A stretch of DNA of 64,000 bases, from positions 22,615-86,614 of the forward strand of contig JAUJNJ010000019.1 in the NCBI GenBank assembly GCA_030448225.1. The letters run 5' to 3'. The stretch's first letter is position 1. The number at the start of each line of letters is the position of its first letter. This document shows positions 1 through 10,428 of this stretch, piece by piece. This DNA comes from Phycisphaerae bacterium (GTDB lineage Bacteria > Planctomycetota > Phycisphaerae > Tepidisphaerales > Tepidisphaeraceae). The notes under the pieces are model-generated. The model searched no databases. It had not been told where the DNA came from and saw nothing but the letters and a program-made list of their open reading frames with translations. Made by a program: the position numbers and the translations under genes.

Positions 1-487
1 ATCCTGTTCGTCCGCGGCAAGGTCGACCGCAAGCGCGAGACGCCGAGCCTCCTGGTCAACGAGGTGATCCCGATGTCCGAGGCGGCAGGGCGCGGCTGAC
101 GACCGCCGTCGCGATCACGCTCGACCCGAACCGCCACTCCGGCGAGGTGTGCAAGCAACTCGACGAGGGCGCGAAGCGGCACAAGGGGAACACCGAGGTC
201 TACCTGCACCTGCGCGCGGCGCAAGCCGCGTGGTGATGCGGCTGAACAAGGAGCGGTTCGTGCGGCCGACGAACGACCTCGTGAACGACCTCGATCACCT
301 GCTCGGCTTCGGCTCCGTCCAACTCTGCGGCCTCGGCACGAAGCGGATGAAGAAGAAGCAGGCCCAGGCCCAGCAGCAGCCCCTGTTCAAGGACGAGGCC
401 GCGGGCGCGACGCCGGACGACGCCGACGCGTCGGCGACCGAGCTGGCCATGGCGGGCGACGCGGCGGGCGACGACGACCTCGCGTAG
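1..487 (+). CDS. dnaE: DNA polymerase III alpha subunit, C-terminal end (partial, frameshifted)
   Basis: This is the tail of the replicative DNA polymerase catalytic subunit; the rest lies before the window. The first 32 codons read ILFVRGKVDRKRETPSLLV and NEVIPMSEA, typical of the C-terminal OB-fold region of bacterial DnaE. The frame then stops at 97-99, but the match continues one base earlier (ARLTTAVAITLD, around 90-230). A second one-base step near 230 leads into VVMRLNKERFVRPTNDLV and then LLGFGSVQLCG, the usual end of the domain. The tail after that is Lys/Gln and Ala/Asp rich and ends at 487. Both steps fit single-base deletions in the assembly, because the gene is essential and similarity runs straight through. 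A strong hairpin follows at 516-557. Confidence 0.8.
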
Positions 488-515
488 CTCGAACGCGAAC
501 GCGTGGCGCAAGAAC

Positions 516-557
516 CGGCCGCGGGACAGGTTTCATTCGAAACCTCTCCCGCGGCCG
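516..557. terminator. Bidirectional hairpin terminator between dnaE and the PEP-CTERM gene
   Basis: Perfect 11-bp arms (CGGCCGCGGGA at 516-526 and its complement at 547-557) enclose a second 6-bp stem (AGGTTT 528-533, AAACCT 540-545). It sits between two convergent genes. There is no T-run, so its role as a terminator in either direction is inferred from the stem and position. Confidence 0.6.
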
Positions 558-591
558 TCGTGCGTCTTGGAGTGTGAAGTGGGTGCCGACG

Positions 592-2331
592 TTATCGAGC
601 GACCCGGCGGCGCCGCGCGAGCAGCCCTAGTCCCATGGCGAGGATGCCGAGCGAGGCGGGCTCGGGCACGACGCTCACGACCCGCACCGCCATGTCGTTG
701 CCGCCGGAGAACGAGGCGGCCTCGGCGTTGGCGTCGTAGGTCACTTCCAGCTCGAACGTCTGGCCGCCGAACGTCGGGCTGACCGTGCCCCCTTCGGGCG
801 CGTTGGCGAACTCGCCGCTGATCGGGTCGACGCCGTCGTTGACGATCACGTAATACGTCGAGCCGACCGGGGCATTGTATCGGATGTCGGGCGTGTAGGT
901 GCCGCCGGTGACGTCGATGTTGCCGTTGATGAGCAGCTGATCATAACCCGTGTCCGGGGTGGCGGAATTGATCTCGCTGACGAAGATCCCACCGGGTGCG
1001 AAGTCGGCGGTGAACGTGTCGGCGCCGCCGGGGGCGGCGGTGCCGACGACGGCCCGATTTGCGGTGGTGCCGATCGCGCCGCCGGGATTGATCGCGCCGC
1101 CGGAGTTGACGACCACCTGCGCCGTCGGCGCCAGCCCGATGCTGCCGCCGCCGCCGAGCACGCCCGTCACGTTATTGACGCGGTTGACGGTGTACGTGCC
1201 TTGGCCGGCGGTCGTGCCGTCGATGAGTAGCCGGCCCTGGTTGACCGTGGTGGGCCCGGTATACGTGTTGTTGCCCTGGAACCGGATCCCTTGATCGCCG
1301 TTCTTCACCAGCCCGAACCCGGCGCCCGCGTCGCCGATCGGGGCGGTGAAGATCGCGCCGATCGGCGCGATCCCCTGCGCGGTGATCGTGCGGGTGGCGC
1401 CCACGATCGTCGTGGCGCCGGTGAAGGTGACCGCGTGGACGCTGTCGGTGGTGCCGAACGTGACGTCGCCGCCGATGCGGACGGCGTTCCCGACCGAGCG
1501 CCCGGCGCCCTGCGGCGCGCGGACGACGCCGCCGTTGAGGTTGACCGTGCCGCGGCCGAACGGGCCGACGGTGGCGGTGGAACTGGCCAGCGGGACGACC
1601 TCGCCGCTGGTGAGCGTGAAGTCGCCGGTATAGGTGTTGTTGCCACCGAAGGCGACGGTGGTGCCGCCCCCGGCAGGGATCGGCGTCGCATTGTTGGTGG
1701 CGACGGTAACGCCGCCCGCGCCGCTCGTCGCGCCGGTCGAGTTCTGCACGAACAGCACCCCGCCGCCGTTGCCCGTGAACGTAAGCGTGGTTCCGCCGTT
1801 GAGGGTGATGTTCGTCTGAATGTTCACGTTCCCGCTTCCGGCGCCGTTGAAGGAGATCGACGGCTGCGTCGTGCCGTCGGGCACCATCACGATCGACGGC
1901 GTGCCGGTGGACGCCGGCTGCGCGATCGTGATCGCGTTGGCGCTGGGTACGTCGAACGTCATGCGGTGGACGTTCAGGCCGGCGATGTTGTTCGTCGCGG
2001 TGTAGGAGGTCGCGCCGGCCGTTCCGGTCGCGGGCTGGCGGAACGTGAGCACGCGGTCGGTCGACGAGACCGGGTCGGCCGCGGTGAACGGCTCCGACAG
2101 CTCCGGGTCGCCCGCGCCGCTGGTGTCCCAGACGAGTTCGGTCGCCTCGTCAAACAGCCCGTTAAAGGGAACCTCGACGGTGCCGGTGCCGGTGCCGGTC
2201 CAGTTGTAAGTCTCCCCCCACGCGGGCGTGACGGCCCCGGCGCCCCACACGAGCGAGGCAGCGACAACGGCAGCAAGCGCGGCACGACGGGAAGAACATC
2301 GGCGCGGGAAATCAGAGGCGTGCATTTTCAT
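592..2331 (-). CDS. PEP-CTERM protein with autotransporter-associated beta-strand repeats
   Basis: A secreted surface or matrix protein of 579 residues, intact. The N-terminus is a signal peptide (Arg-rich start, then ALAAVVAASLVWGAGAV, cleavage likely near TPAWGE). The middle is Gly/Thr/Asn rich beta-helix sequence with recurring strand units such as NNTYTGDFTLTSGEV and NNTYTGPTTVNQGRLLI, matching autotransporter-associated beta-strand repeats. The C-terminus holds the sorting tag VPEPASLGILAMGLGLLA followed by RRRR: a PEP motif, a membrane helix and a basic tail, recognised by exosortase in families that carry PEP-CTERM. No exosortase gene is in the window. Passenger function is unknown. 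It converges on dnaE and shares the 516-557 hairpin. Confidence 0.9.
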   Translation of the reverse strand: MKMHASDFPRRCSSRRAALAAVVAASLVWGAGAVTPAWGETYNWTGTGTGTVEVPFNGLFDEATELVWDTSGAGDPELSEPFTAADPVSSTDRVLTFRQPATGTAGATSYTATNNIAGLNVHRMTFDVPSANAITIAQPASTGTPSIVMVPDGTTQPSISFNGAGSGNVNIQTNITLNGGTTLTFTGNGGGVLFVQNSTGATSGAGGVTVATNNATPIPAGGGTTVAFGGNNTYTGDFTLTSGEVVPLASSTATVGPFGRGTVNLNGGVVRAPQGAGRSVGNAVRIGGDVTFGTTDSVHAVTFTGATTIVGATRTITAQGIAPIGAIFTAPIGDAGAGFGLVKNGDQGIRFQGNNTYTGPTTVNQGRLLIDGTTAGQGTYTVNRVNNVTGVLGGGGSIGLAPTAQVVVNSGGAINPGGAIGTTANRAVVGTAAPGGADTFTADFAPGGIFVSEINSATPDTGYDQLLINGNIDVTGGTYTPDIRYNAPVGSTYYVIVNDGVDPISGEFANAPEGGTVSPTFGGQTFELEVTYDANAEAASFSGGNDMAVRVVSVVPEPASLGILAMGLGLLARRRRVAR

Positions 2332-2732
2332 CTCTCTCCTGGGCCCTGCAGTACGTGCGCGTCAAGATCGGTGGCGGACACCGGGACAGGCGTGTGGGTG
2401 TCAGATTAAAGGAAGGGTTCGGTTCGCAAGGTCGCCGGCAGGTCGATACCGTCCGGCGCGCCAACGGATGGCCCCGCCTGCCGCGGCCGATCCGCCCGCC
2501 CGAAGGCGCGCGGCTGTCGGCTCAAGTTACCCTACGCCGACGTATGTTATCGGATCGGCAAATCCGGACCACGTCGTATTCGCGCAGAAATAGTGCGGCA
2601 ATGCGCGGCCCCGCCGCCCCAAGAACCCTTCAGCACCGGGCAACGGACGGGCGGCCGGGCGACTACTAACGGGGCGTCACCGCCCGGTGTGCCGGGCGGC
2701 GCAAGGTCCCCGTACTGCAGAACGAGTTAACG
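2332..2732. other. Divergent intergenic region
   Basis: This 400-bp gap separates the divergent PEP-CTERM and PA14/DUF6797 genes and must hold both promoters. I could not assign -35/-10 boxes. Short reading frames here look like chance products of the GC bias. Confidence 0.4.
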
Positions 2733-5677
2733 ATGCGAACACACGCCCTCACCGCCCTCATCGCTCTCAGCCTGTGGGTTCAGCCCGCCGCATCGCGCGG
2801 CGCCGAACCCGCCAGCGAACCCGGCCTCGTCGGCGAGTACTTCGCCGGCGGCACCGAGATCGCCGAGGGGGCCGAGCCGTTCTACGTCCGCGTCGACGAG
2901 CGGCTCGACTTCGAGGAGCGGACGAGCAATTTCGCCGACAGCAAGCTCAACGAGAACTTCGTCGTCCGCTGGACCGGCGTGCTGCGAATCGAAAAGCCGG
3001 GCACGCACACGTTCTTCGCCGCGTCGGACGACGGCTCGCGCGTCACGATCGGCGACAAGGTCGTCGTCGACCACTGGGGCACCCACCCGCGCTCGGAGAA
3101 GTCGGGCACGGTCGACCTCGCGGCGGGCGACCACCCGATCCGCGTCGACTACCAACAGGGCACCGGCGGCGCGTCGTGCGTGATCTTTTGGCAGCCGCCG
3201 GGCGGGCCGAGAGAGGTGCTGCCGGCGTCGGTGCTGTTCCACGCGAAGGGCGCGGCGAACGTGGCGTACGACGCGTAGGCGTGGGCCAACTTCAAGGTGA
3301 CCGCGGTCGGCAAGCCTGACCTGAACTCCCCGTGGGGGAAAATGGACTCCGGCCCGTTCCTCGCCCACACGAGCGGCGCGCCGTCGCCGAGCGACAACGT
3401 CACCCTGAAGGGCGTCGCCGTGAAGCTCGGCGCCAAGGGCGAGGCGAAGGGCGGCGTGCTGTTCGATACGCAGCCTGGCGCGTCGCGCCGCGGGCTGGAC
3501 GGGCGAGTTCCTTCGCGCTCAAGGGCGTCGCGTTCGACGGCAGCCACGGCCCGAACCCGGAGGTCGGCGGCGACGTGAAGTTCGGCACCGGCCAGGGCCC
3601 CGGCTGGGCCAAGCCCGGCACGACCGACTTCACCGACCCCCGCCCCGAACTTCGGCCCCTCCCCAAAGACTGGCTACGCTACCGCGGCCTCTACGCCCAC
3701 GGCGACCGCGTCGTCTTCGCCTACACGGTCGGCGGCGTCGACGTGCTCGAGACGCCCGGCGTCGAGGCGGCCGGCGAGCAGCAGATCTTCACCCGCACGT
3801 TCCACGTCGCGCCCTCGAAGCAGCCGATGACGATGCTCGTCGCCGAGACCGACGGCGGCGACGGGAAGGTGGCGGGCCCGACGAGGTGAAGCCGGCCGAC
3901 TTCCAGTGGCCCAAGGCCGGCGGGCCCGAACGTCGCAATCCTCACCAGCGGCGAGACGAACGTGGCCGCCGGCTTGGTCGGCGGCCCAGATGGGGCGGCG
4001 TGGAGATCGGACGCGCCGGCAACCGCCCGCGGATCCACCTGACGCTCCCGCCGCACGACCAGCCCCTCACGTTCACGCTCGTCCCTCTGGGGCGGCGACA
4101 AGGCCGCCGCCCCGCGTTCCGCCAGCGCTGACCGCCCGCGCGAACCGGTGGACTTCGACGCCCTCGACGAGGGGCGGCCCCGCGTTACCCGCACGATCGA
4201 GGTGAAGGGCGTCCTCGGCGACCAGGACCCCAATGTCGCCCGAAGGCGCGCGCGCGGCGGGCGCGTACGTCGTCGACACGATCCCCGTCCCGGAGAAGAA
4301 CCCGTACGACGCGTGGATCCGTTTCGGCGGCTTCGACTTCTTCCCCGACGGCAAGTCCGCCGCCCTCTCCACGTGGAGCGGCGACGTCTGGGTCGTCAGC
4401 GGCATCGACGAGAAGCTCGACAAGCTCACGTGGCGGCGATTCGCCACCGGTTTGTTCCAGCCGCTGGGGTTGAAGATCGTCGACGGCGTCGTCCACGTGC
4501 ACGGCCGCGACGATCACGCGCCTGCATCGACCTCAACGCCGATGGCGAGGCCGACTTCTACGAGAACCTCAACAACGACGTCACGATCACGCCCGGCTTC
4601 CACGAGTTCAGCTTCGACCTCCACACCGACCCGGCCGGCGACTTCTACTTCATCAAGGGCGGCCCGGTGAACCCGGGCGGCGGCGGCTTCAGTAAGCTCG
4701 TGCCGCACCACGTGCGCGCTGATGAAGCTCTCGAAGGACGGTTCGACGCTCTCGACCGTCGCCACCGGCTTCCGCGCGCCCAACGGGATGGGCGTCGGCC
4801 CGGACGGCCAGCTCACCAGCGGCGACAACCAGGGCACCTGGACCCCGCAGTGCCGCCTCAACTGGATCAAGCCCGGCGGGTTCTACGGCGTCGTCGACCT
4901 CGCCCAGCGACACGCCGCCGGCCGTCACCGAGAACCCGCTCTGCTGATCCCCCACTCGGGGACAACTCCTCGGGCGCGCAGGTGCGGGTGCCGCCCGGCG
5001 ACAAGTGGGGCCCGTTCGGCGGCGACCTGCTCCACCTCTCGTACGGCCAGTGCCGGCTGTTCAAGGTGATGAAGGAGGAGGTCGAGGGCGAAGTGCAGGG
5101 CGGCGTCGTGGCGTTCCCGCTGAAGTTCGAGTCCGGCATCATGCGGGGCGCAAGCTTCAGCCCCGCCGACGGCCAACTCTACCTCTGCGGCCGCGCGGCT
5201 GGCAGACCAGCCGCCGCGAAGGACGCCTGCTTCCGTGCCGCGTCCGCTACACCGGCAAGCCCGTCCGAATGCCCGAGGAACTGCACGTCAAACCCAACGG
5301 CCTGGAGATCACCTTCACCCCCAGCCGCTCGACCCGGAGACCGCCAACGACCCCGGCAGCTACGGCGTCGAGCGGTGGAACTACCGCTGGACCAGCGGCT
5401 ACGGCTCGTCCGACTTTCGCCGAAGAACCCGGACCAGCAGGGCCACGACGCCGTCGAGGTCAAGAGCCGCCAAACTCGCCGCCGACGGGAAGACCGTCTT
5501 CCTCGAACTCGCCGAGCCGATGGTCCCGTGCATGCAGATGCAGCGTGAACTACCTGCTCGACACCGCCGACGGCGAGGAGATGACCGACCGGATCATCCT
5601 CACGGTGGTCGCCGCCCGGCGGCGGCGGGAAGCTCGTCGTCTCGAAGGACAAGCCGGCGGGCGAAGTGAAGAAGTAG
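2733..5677 (+). CDS. PA14 / DUF6797 / beta-propeller secreted dehydrogenase-like protein (frameshifted)
   Basis: A large extracytoplasmic protein of about 980 residues. A signal peptide (MRTHALTALIALSLWVQPAA) leads into a PA14 sugar-binding domain (GLVGEYFAGG, ASDDGSRVTIGDKVVVDHWG). A DUF6797-type region follows (NVTLKGVAVKLGAKGEAKGG, GVAFDGSHGPNP, LPKDWLRYRGLYAHGDRVV). The last part is a PQQ/sorbosone-dehydrogenase-like propeller (FGGFDFFPDGKSAALSTW, DLNADGEADFYENLNNDV, GFRAPNGMGVGPDG). The reading changes frame at least eight times and has an in-frame TAG at 3276-3278 just after the PA14 domain. Conserved segments stay in order with no missing blocks, so I treat it as one gene with sequence errors. 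In related planctomycetes such proteins usually sit beside cytochromes, as here. Substrate unknown. Confidence 0.75.
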
Positions 5678-5736
5678 GAGCGTTTAACGGTTTGAACGAA
5701 ATTGGTCCGTAACACGTGACTTGACGATTACCCTCA

Positions 5737-5764
5737 CCCTCTTCCCGGTACTCCGGGGAGAGGG
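5737..5764 (+). terminator. Hairpin after the DUF6797 gene
   Basis: CCCTCTTCCCGG (5737-5748) pairs with CCGGGGAGAGGG (5753-5764) around the loop TACT. It lies 60 bases after the stop codon. It lacks a T-run and resembles mobile palindromes of the CTCTCCC/GGGAGAG type, so it may be a repeat doing terminator duty. Confidence 0.45.
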
Positions 5765-5922
5765 CAGGGGAGAGGGCGGAACGTAAGGATGGCGTCCGCC
5801 GCCGCATGGGACGCCGGTACGTCGGGGACAGACTTCATCCTTCATCCCCGCCCTCTCCACAGCGTACTGGGAAGAGGGAGGGGCGCGAGTCGTCAGTCCG
5901 CGTGACGGAGCGATAGCCGCCC

Positions 5923-5997
5923 GTCATCTTGAGCGTAGCGAAGGGATCTCACGTTCCCGGCAGAGGGACGAGAGATTCCTGCGTCGCTCAGGATGAC
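5923..5997. repeat. Family A palindromic repeat, copy 1
   Basis: The left arm GTCATCTTGAGCGTAGCGAA and the right arm TCGCTCAGGATGAC are imperfect inverted copies, with a GATCTC / GAGATT pair inside. Other copies lie at 9605-9682, 13386-13463, 27119-27220 and 37862-37960. Confidence 0.7.
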
Positions 5998-6133
5998 ACA
6001 GGCGGGAGGTGCCGCGCGGCAGGCGATGGTGAAGCCGTCCCAGCGCGGGCACCACCCCCGCCCGCTTCCATCGAATATGAGCAGGCGGCACCCCCGTGGG
6101 TGCCGCCGACTTTGCGGACTGGAGGTTTTTCGA

Positions 6134-8408
6134 ATGCCCCGATCCACCGCCGCCCGTTTCTGACGTTTCGATCGATCCTCGCCCTCGTCGCCCGCGGCGT
6201 GTTCGGCGTCTGCGTCCTGACGAGCACGTTCGCCGCCGATCGCGCGCCGGCCGCCGCGGAGTTTCCGCAGGTACCCGCACTGCCCGAGCCGCCGCCGACG
6301 ATCGTGCCCGGCCTCGGCGCTGACGGTCCAGGGTCTCGACGCCGCCGGCCAACCGATCGGGCGCAAGGCCGACACGCGCTCCGTCCGCCTGCTCGCCCTG
6401 CACGTGCCGCAGGGTCAGCCGGCGTCGTCGTTCGTCCCGGCGGGCCGGTTCCAGCGCGACGTGGACGGGCTGCTGAACCTCAAGCTCCGCGAGCGTTTTC
6501 GCCTTCCCGCGCCGAGGGCGCGGGAAGGTGACGGTGACGATCGGCGGCAAGGAGGTGTTGAAGGTTGAGGGGGATGATTTCGCCAAGACCGTCGGCGAGT
6601 CGGCCCGCCTGAAGAAGGGCGAATCCGATCACCGTCGTCTACGAAAGCCCGCCGACGGCGACGCGTTCGTGCGGGTGTACTGGGAACAGAAGACCGTCCG
6701 CACCGAGCGGGTGCCGCCGCCGGCGTTCTCCCACAACGCCGCCGCCCAGCCCGCCGCCGCGGGCAACCGCGTGCGAGACGGCCGGTTCACGTTCGCGGAA
6801 CTGCGCGCGAAGTGCCACGACGCCGAAGTGCCGCGCCGGCCGCAGTGGCCGCGCCGGCCGCGAACGTCGCCGGTCGCGAACGCCGCCGGTCGCGAAGGTG
6901 GACTTCATGCCGGAACTGGCGATGGACGCGCCGTCGCTGAAGGACACCGCCGCCCGGCTGTACCGCGACTGGCTCGTCGCATGGATCAACGACCCCAAGC
7001 GCGCCCGCCTCGACGCCCATATGCGCGCGTGTTCCACGGCGGCGAGGCCGGCAAGATCGACCCCCGCGCCGCCGACGTGGCCGCCTACCTCGCGGGCCTC
7101 GCCGCCGCGCCCCCCGCCGCCCCCGAGCCGCCCGCCGACGAGAAGACCGGTGCGCGCCGGCGGGCGCGCTCTACGCCGGACTCCCGCGCCACGTGCCACG
7201 TGCGCCCGACGCCAAGGCGGACGCCGACGCGGGCCGGGTGCCGTTGCGGCACGTGGCGTCGAAGTACACGCCGCAGGGCCTGCGGCAGTACCTGTTGAAG
7301 CCTCGAGCGCATTACGCGTGGACGCCGATGCCCAACTTCAAGCTGAGCGAGGCCGAGGCGGCGCGCTGGCGGCGTACCTCGCGTCGTTCAAGCCGAACCC
7401 GATCGCGCTGCCGCCCGACGCACCGGCCGGTGACGCGGCGAACGGGCGAAAGCTCGTGCAGTCGTCCGGCTGCCTCAACTGCCACGCGGGCGCAGACCCC
7501 GCCTCCACGTTGGCCGCCCCGCCGCTGGCCGCCATAGGGGTCGACGGCTGGACGCGCGGCTGCATGTCGCCCAACCCGGCGGGTCACAAGACCGCACCGC
7601 AGTTCGCGCTCGACGAGCAACGCCACCGCGCTGCTCGCCTTCGCCGCGACCGACCGCACGTCCCTCGCCCGCGACGCCGCCGAGTTCTCCGCCCGGCAGT
7701 TCGCCATGATGGCGCTGGCCGCGCGCCACGGCGCGCGACGCCGACGCGCCCGGCGCTCACCACGACGTTCGGCGACGAGACGCAGGCGCTCTACAAGGCC
7801 TTCATCGGCGACGAGGGCGCGCCCACGCGGCCGCCGAGGGCACGACGGAATACCTCGCGCCCGACCAGCGGGCCGTGCCGATCCTGACCTGGGCCGGCGA
7901 GAAGCTGCGCCCCGACTGGGCGGCGGCGTTCGTCGCCGGCAAGATCCCGTACAAGCCGCGCCCCTACCTCCGCGCCCGCATGCCCGCCTTCCCCGCCCGC
8001 GCCGCGGGCTTCGCCCACGGCTTCGCCTCCGAGCACGGCTTCGCGCCCGTCGGCGGGGAGCGCGCCGCGCCGGACGCGGCGTCGATCCCGATCGGCCAGC
8101 GCCTCGTCGGCCAGGCCGGCGGCTTCTCCTGCGTGCAGTGCCACAGCGTCGCCGGCCGCCCGCCGCTGGCGCCGTTCGAGGCGCCGGCGATCGACTTCGC
8201 CCACGTCACCGAGCGGCTGCGCAAGGAGTACTACCACCGCTGGATGTGGAACCCGCTCCGCGTCGACCCCGGCACGAAGATGCCGCAGTTCAGCGACTAC
8301 GAGGGCAAGACCGCCCTGAAGGACGTGCTCGACGGCGACGCGCCGAAGCAGTACGAAGCGATCTGGCAGTACCTGCTGCAAGGCAAGGACGTGAAGCCGC
8401 CGCAGTAG
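6134..8408 (+). CDS. Secreted multihaem cytochrome c with N-terminal PA14-like domain (frameshifted)
   Basis: A periplasmic electron carrier of about 750 residues. ATG at 6134 follows GGAGG (6121-6125); a hydrophobic leader (SILALVARGVFGVCVLT) is reached after an early frame change. The first 200 residues resemble a PA14-type fold (GLLNLKLRERF, VTVTIGGKEVLKVEGDD, PADGDAFVRVYWEQKTV). The rest is a string of cytochrome c units. Two haem sites are intact: CLNCH at 7471-7485 and CVQCH at 8130-8144. Three other expected sites lack the first or both cysteines (AKCH near 6810, ATCH at 7188-7199, AARH near 7720), and two of those lie in indel-affected stretches. The final 180 residues (RLRKEYYHRWMWNPLRVDPG) match the C-terminal cytochrome unit of planctomycete membrane-associated cytochromes. 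It likely accepts electrons from the propeller protein upstream. Confidence 0.75.
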
Positions 8409-8439
8409 ATCGGGCGCCACAAACGGTAAAGGGGAACCG

Positions 8440-9532
8440 ATGAACGCGACGCTTCTTCGTGTGTTCGTCCTGATCGCCGCCTGCGCCACCTGCCGCGTCG
8501 CCGCCCGCGCCGCGGAACCAACGGCACCGCCGAAGAGGCGGCCTCCCGCCACCCGGCCCGGCCGCGACCGGGGCCATCGAGTTCCCGACGTTCGGGGTGG
8601 CGCTGGAGGCGCCGCGCGGGCTGCAACGCATCCCGGAAGGTTCCGCGGGGGACATCGCACGTTGGGCGGTGGTGGACGTCAGGAACGGCGGGTTCAACGC
8701 GATCGTGATGGCCGAGGTTCAGCCGGTGAAAGGGACGACGCGCGACGCGGTCGCGACGTTGGCGCGATCCATCGGCGGCACGGTCGAGGATCGCGGGACG
8801 ACGCTCGGCGGCGACGACGCGCTCCGCGTCCGCGGGCCCGCGGGCGCGGGCGCCGACCGCGGCGGGAACCTCCGCCCCGTCGAGGCCGTCGCCACAGTGC
8901 GTGGCGGATACCTCTACGTCGTCAGCGGGCTGGCCGAGCCGGGCGCGGACGTCGGCCCGGCGGTCGAGGCGCTGCGCAAGTCGTGGAAGTGGGTGCCGAT
9001 CGTCGCGCCGTCGGCGGACCTGTCGTTCCGCGGCGGCGCGGTCCCGCTCTGCGGCGGCCGGATCACGCTCGACGTGCCGGCCACGATGCGACCCTACCCG
9101 GTGAACGACGCGAAGACCGAGGTGCACCTCGGGGCCTACAACGACCTGCGCGGCAGCCAGGACTTCTTCCTGAACGTCTCGCTCCTCCCGGTGGACGCCG
9201 CGGTCGATCACGAGACGCTCGTCGGGCGTTTTCGGGACGCGCTGCGGCAGAAGACGGGCAGCGGCGAGATCGCGTTCCGCCGCGACCCGAAGGCGGTGCC
9301 GCCGCGCTCGACGAGCAACCTCGTGAAGATGCCTCGCCTCCAGCAACTCGCGCCCGGCGCGGTCGCCGGGAAGCAGGAGATCTGGACGCGGTGGGCGATC
9401 GTTGAGGTGTCGCCGACCGATTCGGTCCTGCTCACGATGACGGTCCACAACCAGCCGCCAAAGGAGCGTGACCTGTACGACCAGATGTTCGACAAGATTC
9501 TCGGAACGGTGAAGACGGCGCCGGCGAAGTGA
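8440..9532 (+). CDS. Secreted protein of unknown function (one frameshift)
   Basis: A protein of about 360 residues that I do not recognise. It starts with a signal peptide (MNATLLRVFVLIAACATCRV, then AARA) 31 bases after the cytochrome stop, with AAAGGGGA ahead of the ATG. One frame change near 8570 separates the leader from the body, which then runs unbroken (FPTFGVALEAPRGLQRIPEG to ILGTVKTAPAK). The body has two similar halves, each beginning with a GVALEAP- or RITLDVP-like strand and a stretch on amplitude and error terms, suggesting a duplicated alpha/beta fold. Tight spacing suggests co-transcription with the cytochrome. Confidence 0.7.
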
Positions 9533-9604
9533 TGTTGTGAAGATGCCGGCCCGCTCGCGCCGGGCCAGCTTGGAGTGTCTAACGAGTACTCGCGGTCAGT
9601 GGTT

Positions 9605-9682
9605 GTCATGCTGAGCGGAGCTAATGATCTCTCGCGGTCTTCGCGAGAACCGCGTGAGATGATTCGCTCCGCTCAGGATGAC
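9605..9682. repeat. Family A palindromic repeat, copy 2
   Basis: GTCATGCTGAGCGGAGCTAA and TTCGCTCCGCTCAGGATGAC form the outer arms. The centre TCGCGGTCTTCGCGA is itself a small hairpin. Confidence 0.7.
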
Positions 9683-9730
9683 ACGCCCCCGCAAACCACT
9701 ACTTTTTGAGGCGCTCAGAGCCTATTCGAT

Positions 9731-9770
9731 TCCCGAACAGCGGGCCCTTCGGGCCTGCGGCGAAACGGGG
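9731..9770. repeat. Family C repeat, copy 1
   Basis: The core is CAGCGGGCCCTTCGGGCCTG followed by CGGCGAAACGGGG. The GGGCCCTTCGGGCC part can fold. The same order of elements recurs at 47316-47355, 60081-60113 and, shorter, at 13309-13340. Confidence 0.65.
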
Positions 9771-10006
9771 ACTGGTGGGATCGACCGCGAAGCCCGGTAG
9801 CAGAATTAGCGTCGTGCCGCACGGGAGCTTACGGGCCTCTGACGAAACGTAGCGAACCTGAACCACGGGGCGACGGCGACGCGGAGCAGACGCGGTATTC
9901 TCCGTGATTTCTCTGTGGCTCCGTGGCTCCGTGGTTCAACTCGTCCTCATTCTGTCAGACGCCCTGAGCGCCCACCGCGGAGACCCCCGCCGGCGGCGAG
10001 CGCGGC

Positions 10007-10332
10007 TCACCGCCCCTTCCCCCACTTGCACATCGCGTCGATCACGGGCTTCCAGGCTGCGGCCGCGATCCGTGAGGGAGTATTCCACCTTCGGCGGGAC
10101 CTGCGGGTAGACCTTGCGGGCGACGACGCCGTCGGCCTCGAGCTCGCGGAGTTGCTGGGTCAGCATCTTCTGCGTGACGCCGTTCATCGCGCGGCGGAGT
10201 TCGCTGAAGCCGCTTCGTGCCGGTGAACAGGTGCCAGAGGATGAGCGTCTTCCAGCGGCCGCCCAGCACCTCGATCGTCGCCTCGGCCGGGCAGCAGGGG
10301 CGGGGCGGTGTCTTGGCGGCTCCTGGTATCAT
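10007..10332 (-). CDS. HxlR-family winged-helix transcriptional regulator (frameshifted)
   Basis: A DNA-binding regulator of about 108 residues, the normal family length. ATG at 10332 is preceded by GGAGG on the minus strand. Motifs are those of Hxl[30 protein letters not shown], then [19 protein letters not shown] and [11 protein letters not shown], with the C-terminal [12 protein letters not shown] in a third frame. The first cysteine, which in HypR/QorR-type members can sense electrophiles, is present in PCCPAE. Two indels (near 10190 and 10050) break the frame. It is divergent from the HtrA-like gene with a palindrome between them, so it may control that gene and itself. Confidence 0.8.
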
Positions 10333-10362
10333 TTTGCAAGTATACCTCCAATCCGCAGGTAC

Positions 10363-10375
10363 TTCACTATGTGAA
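10363..10375. promoter_or_regulatory. Candidate operator between HxlR and HtrA genes
   Basis: TTCAC-TAT-GTGAA is a perfect 5-bp-arm inverted repeat lying 31 bases before the HxlR start and 54 before the HtrA start. Spacing and AT content (rare in this GC-rich sequence) suit a winged-helix dimer site. Binding by the neighbouring regulator is inferred. Confidence 0.4.
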
Positions 10376-10428
10376 ATCGAGGTCCTAAGATCGGGCGGAA
10401 CGCGCGGTTCCAGGAAGGACCTTCGCGC

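Larger units (their letters stand above)
5678..6133. other. Intergenic region with palindromic repeats
   Basis: A 456-bp gap with no credible gene. It holds a near-perfect hairpin at 5737-5764 (12-bp arms with one G-T pair and a 4-base loop), a related hairpin in the CT-rich stretch around 5847-5880, and a family A repeat at 5923-5997. The first hairpin probably ends transcription of the upstream gene. Confidence 0.5.
9533..10006. other. Intergenic region built from repeats
   Basis: A 474-bp gap between convergent genes. It holds a family A repeat (9605-9682), a family C repeat (9731-9770) and a run of CTCCGTGG-type units at 9908-9943. No gene seen. Confidence 0.5.

Noticed and set aside
3276..3278. 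Readthrough or recoded TAG (pyrrolysine or similar) in the DUF6797 protein
   Set aside because: The same gene has many indels, so a base error is more likely. No pyl genes or recoding stem seen.
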